A DNA stretch of 64,000 nucleotides. Source: Sinotaia quadrata. Its lineage: Eukaryota > Mollusca > Gastropoda > Architaenioglossa > Viviparidae. Position numbers and translations under genes: made by a program. Positions within the stretch are counted from its first letter, which is position 1, and every line of letters begins with the position of its first letter. Of the stretch, positions 63,301-64,000 are shown piece after piece. The notes below the pieces were generated by a model. It saw only the letters and a program-made list of their open reading frames with translations, did no database searches and was not told where the DNA came from. Where the stretch lies: positions 56,241,891-56,305,890 of the forward strand of contig CM054179.1 in the NCBI GenBank assembly GCA_028829895.1, in the 5' to 3' direction.

Positions 63301-64000
63301 GTTCGTTTATAAACATACACTAGCTTCAGATGTTTCATTCATATAGCGCATTATTTATTCTAGAACTTTCATTTTATATGGTGCTTTAAATATCAAAGAT
63401 TAATTGTATGGGTTTTACAATTTTTCAATGTCGGTCCACACCTAGTAAAATCACAGTGGTCCAATTGCCCAGCTGTGTAGACAAATGTATTAATGAAAAG
63501 GATCACCTATGCATGTCTTTTGTCTTAATTATAGGATTTTATTCTGCACTTGCACTTCGACATAAAGTAAATTGATTCGGCGTATGACAACCTGAGAGTG
63601 TCAGAAATGAAATTTGTCTTCAGGCGACTTGAGCTTCCGAAATACACCGATGTCCACAAAGAAACAATGGTGGGCGCCCATTGACAAAAAAAAATCATTT
63701 GAGTAAATGGAGAACCAGTGTGAGAATTGAAATATATTTTGCCTAATGTCATGACATTACAAATCTCTGGGTAGTGGTCGTTATCGTGTTGATGATGGTG
63801 GTGGTGGTGGTCGTGGTCGTGGTGGGGTATGGAGCGGTGCACTTTCCAGCTTGAAGAGCGAGAAAAAATGTGCTAACGACATACTTTATTGAACGTCCAT
63901 TTTTTTACTTTTTTTTTGCACGTTAAAGTAATCGGTCGCAAGTGATATCTCAGTGAAATATTCGTTTGACATCAGGAACTGGCTTTTATTTTGTGAGAGC
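63301..64000. other. No gene established; short (GTG)n tract
   Basis: A GTGGTG/GTCGTG tract lies at about 63794-63832. The minus-strand frame 63525-63842 reads through it and continues into unique sequence with ordinary composition. No domain is recognised. Confidence 0.45.

Overview
The window looks like AT-rich, non-coding nuclear DNA from an animal: intergenic sequence, or the inside of a very large intron. No intact protein-coding gene could be supported. The organism is probably a lophotrochozoan, perhaps a mollusc. That is inference from the retroelement types, a TTAGGG-type (vertebrate/lophotrochozoan) telomeric motif at 60866-60900, and the very high density of GATA, TG and minisatellite arrays. 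Nothing here fixes the species. Almost every long open frame lies in a tandem repeat whose unit is a multiple of three bases (27, 33, 39, 42, 45, 48 or 66 bp), or in (GATA)n, (TG)n or (TAG)n, and should not be read as a gene.

Layout. 1-360: 29-bp satellite and (TC)n. 1188-3340: GATA array, 24-bp and longer minisatellites, and pieces of dispersed repeat families. 3365-4770: a decayed Ty3/gypsy retroelement on the minus strand, in the order integrase then reverse transcriptase. 5353-6570: a decayed non-LTR retrotransposon on the minus strand with an RT core and a restriction-like endonuclease motif. 7.8-14.3 kb: a chain of minisatellites. 14.3-15.5 kb: a block, probably an insertion, that splits one of those arrays. 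15.8-28.5 kb: GATA/TG arrays and large minisatellites, some with higher-order structure (17.2-18.1, 21.4-22.4 and 26.0-26.9 kb). 29.3-30.75 kb: a minisatellite interrupted by a dispersed repeat. 33816-34522: a 707-bp terminal-inverted-repeat (foldback-like) element with a 9-bp target duplication. 35-55 kb: more than twenty further minisatellites. 54.9-60.2 kb: the least repetitive part, with a few weak exon-like or regulatory signals. 60.2-61.1 kb: a near-perfect 66-bp array beside a dispersed repeat carrying a 126-bp foldback element with telomeric repeats in its loop. 61.7-64 kb: (TAG)n and degenerate repeats.

The best-supported biology is mobile DNA: two coding retroelement relics, one terminal-inverted-repeat family with two copies, and three dispersed repeat families with copies at several places. 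The most striking large-scale features are the number of unrelated minisatellites (about fifty in 64 kb) and the shared strand orientation of the GATA arrays (7 of 7) and most TG arrays (7 of 8). Boundaries were read by eye; repeat ends are good to about 5-20 bp, and degenerate repeats to less than that.
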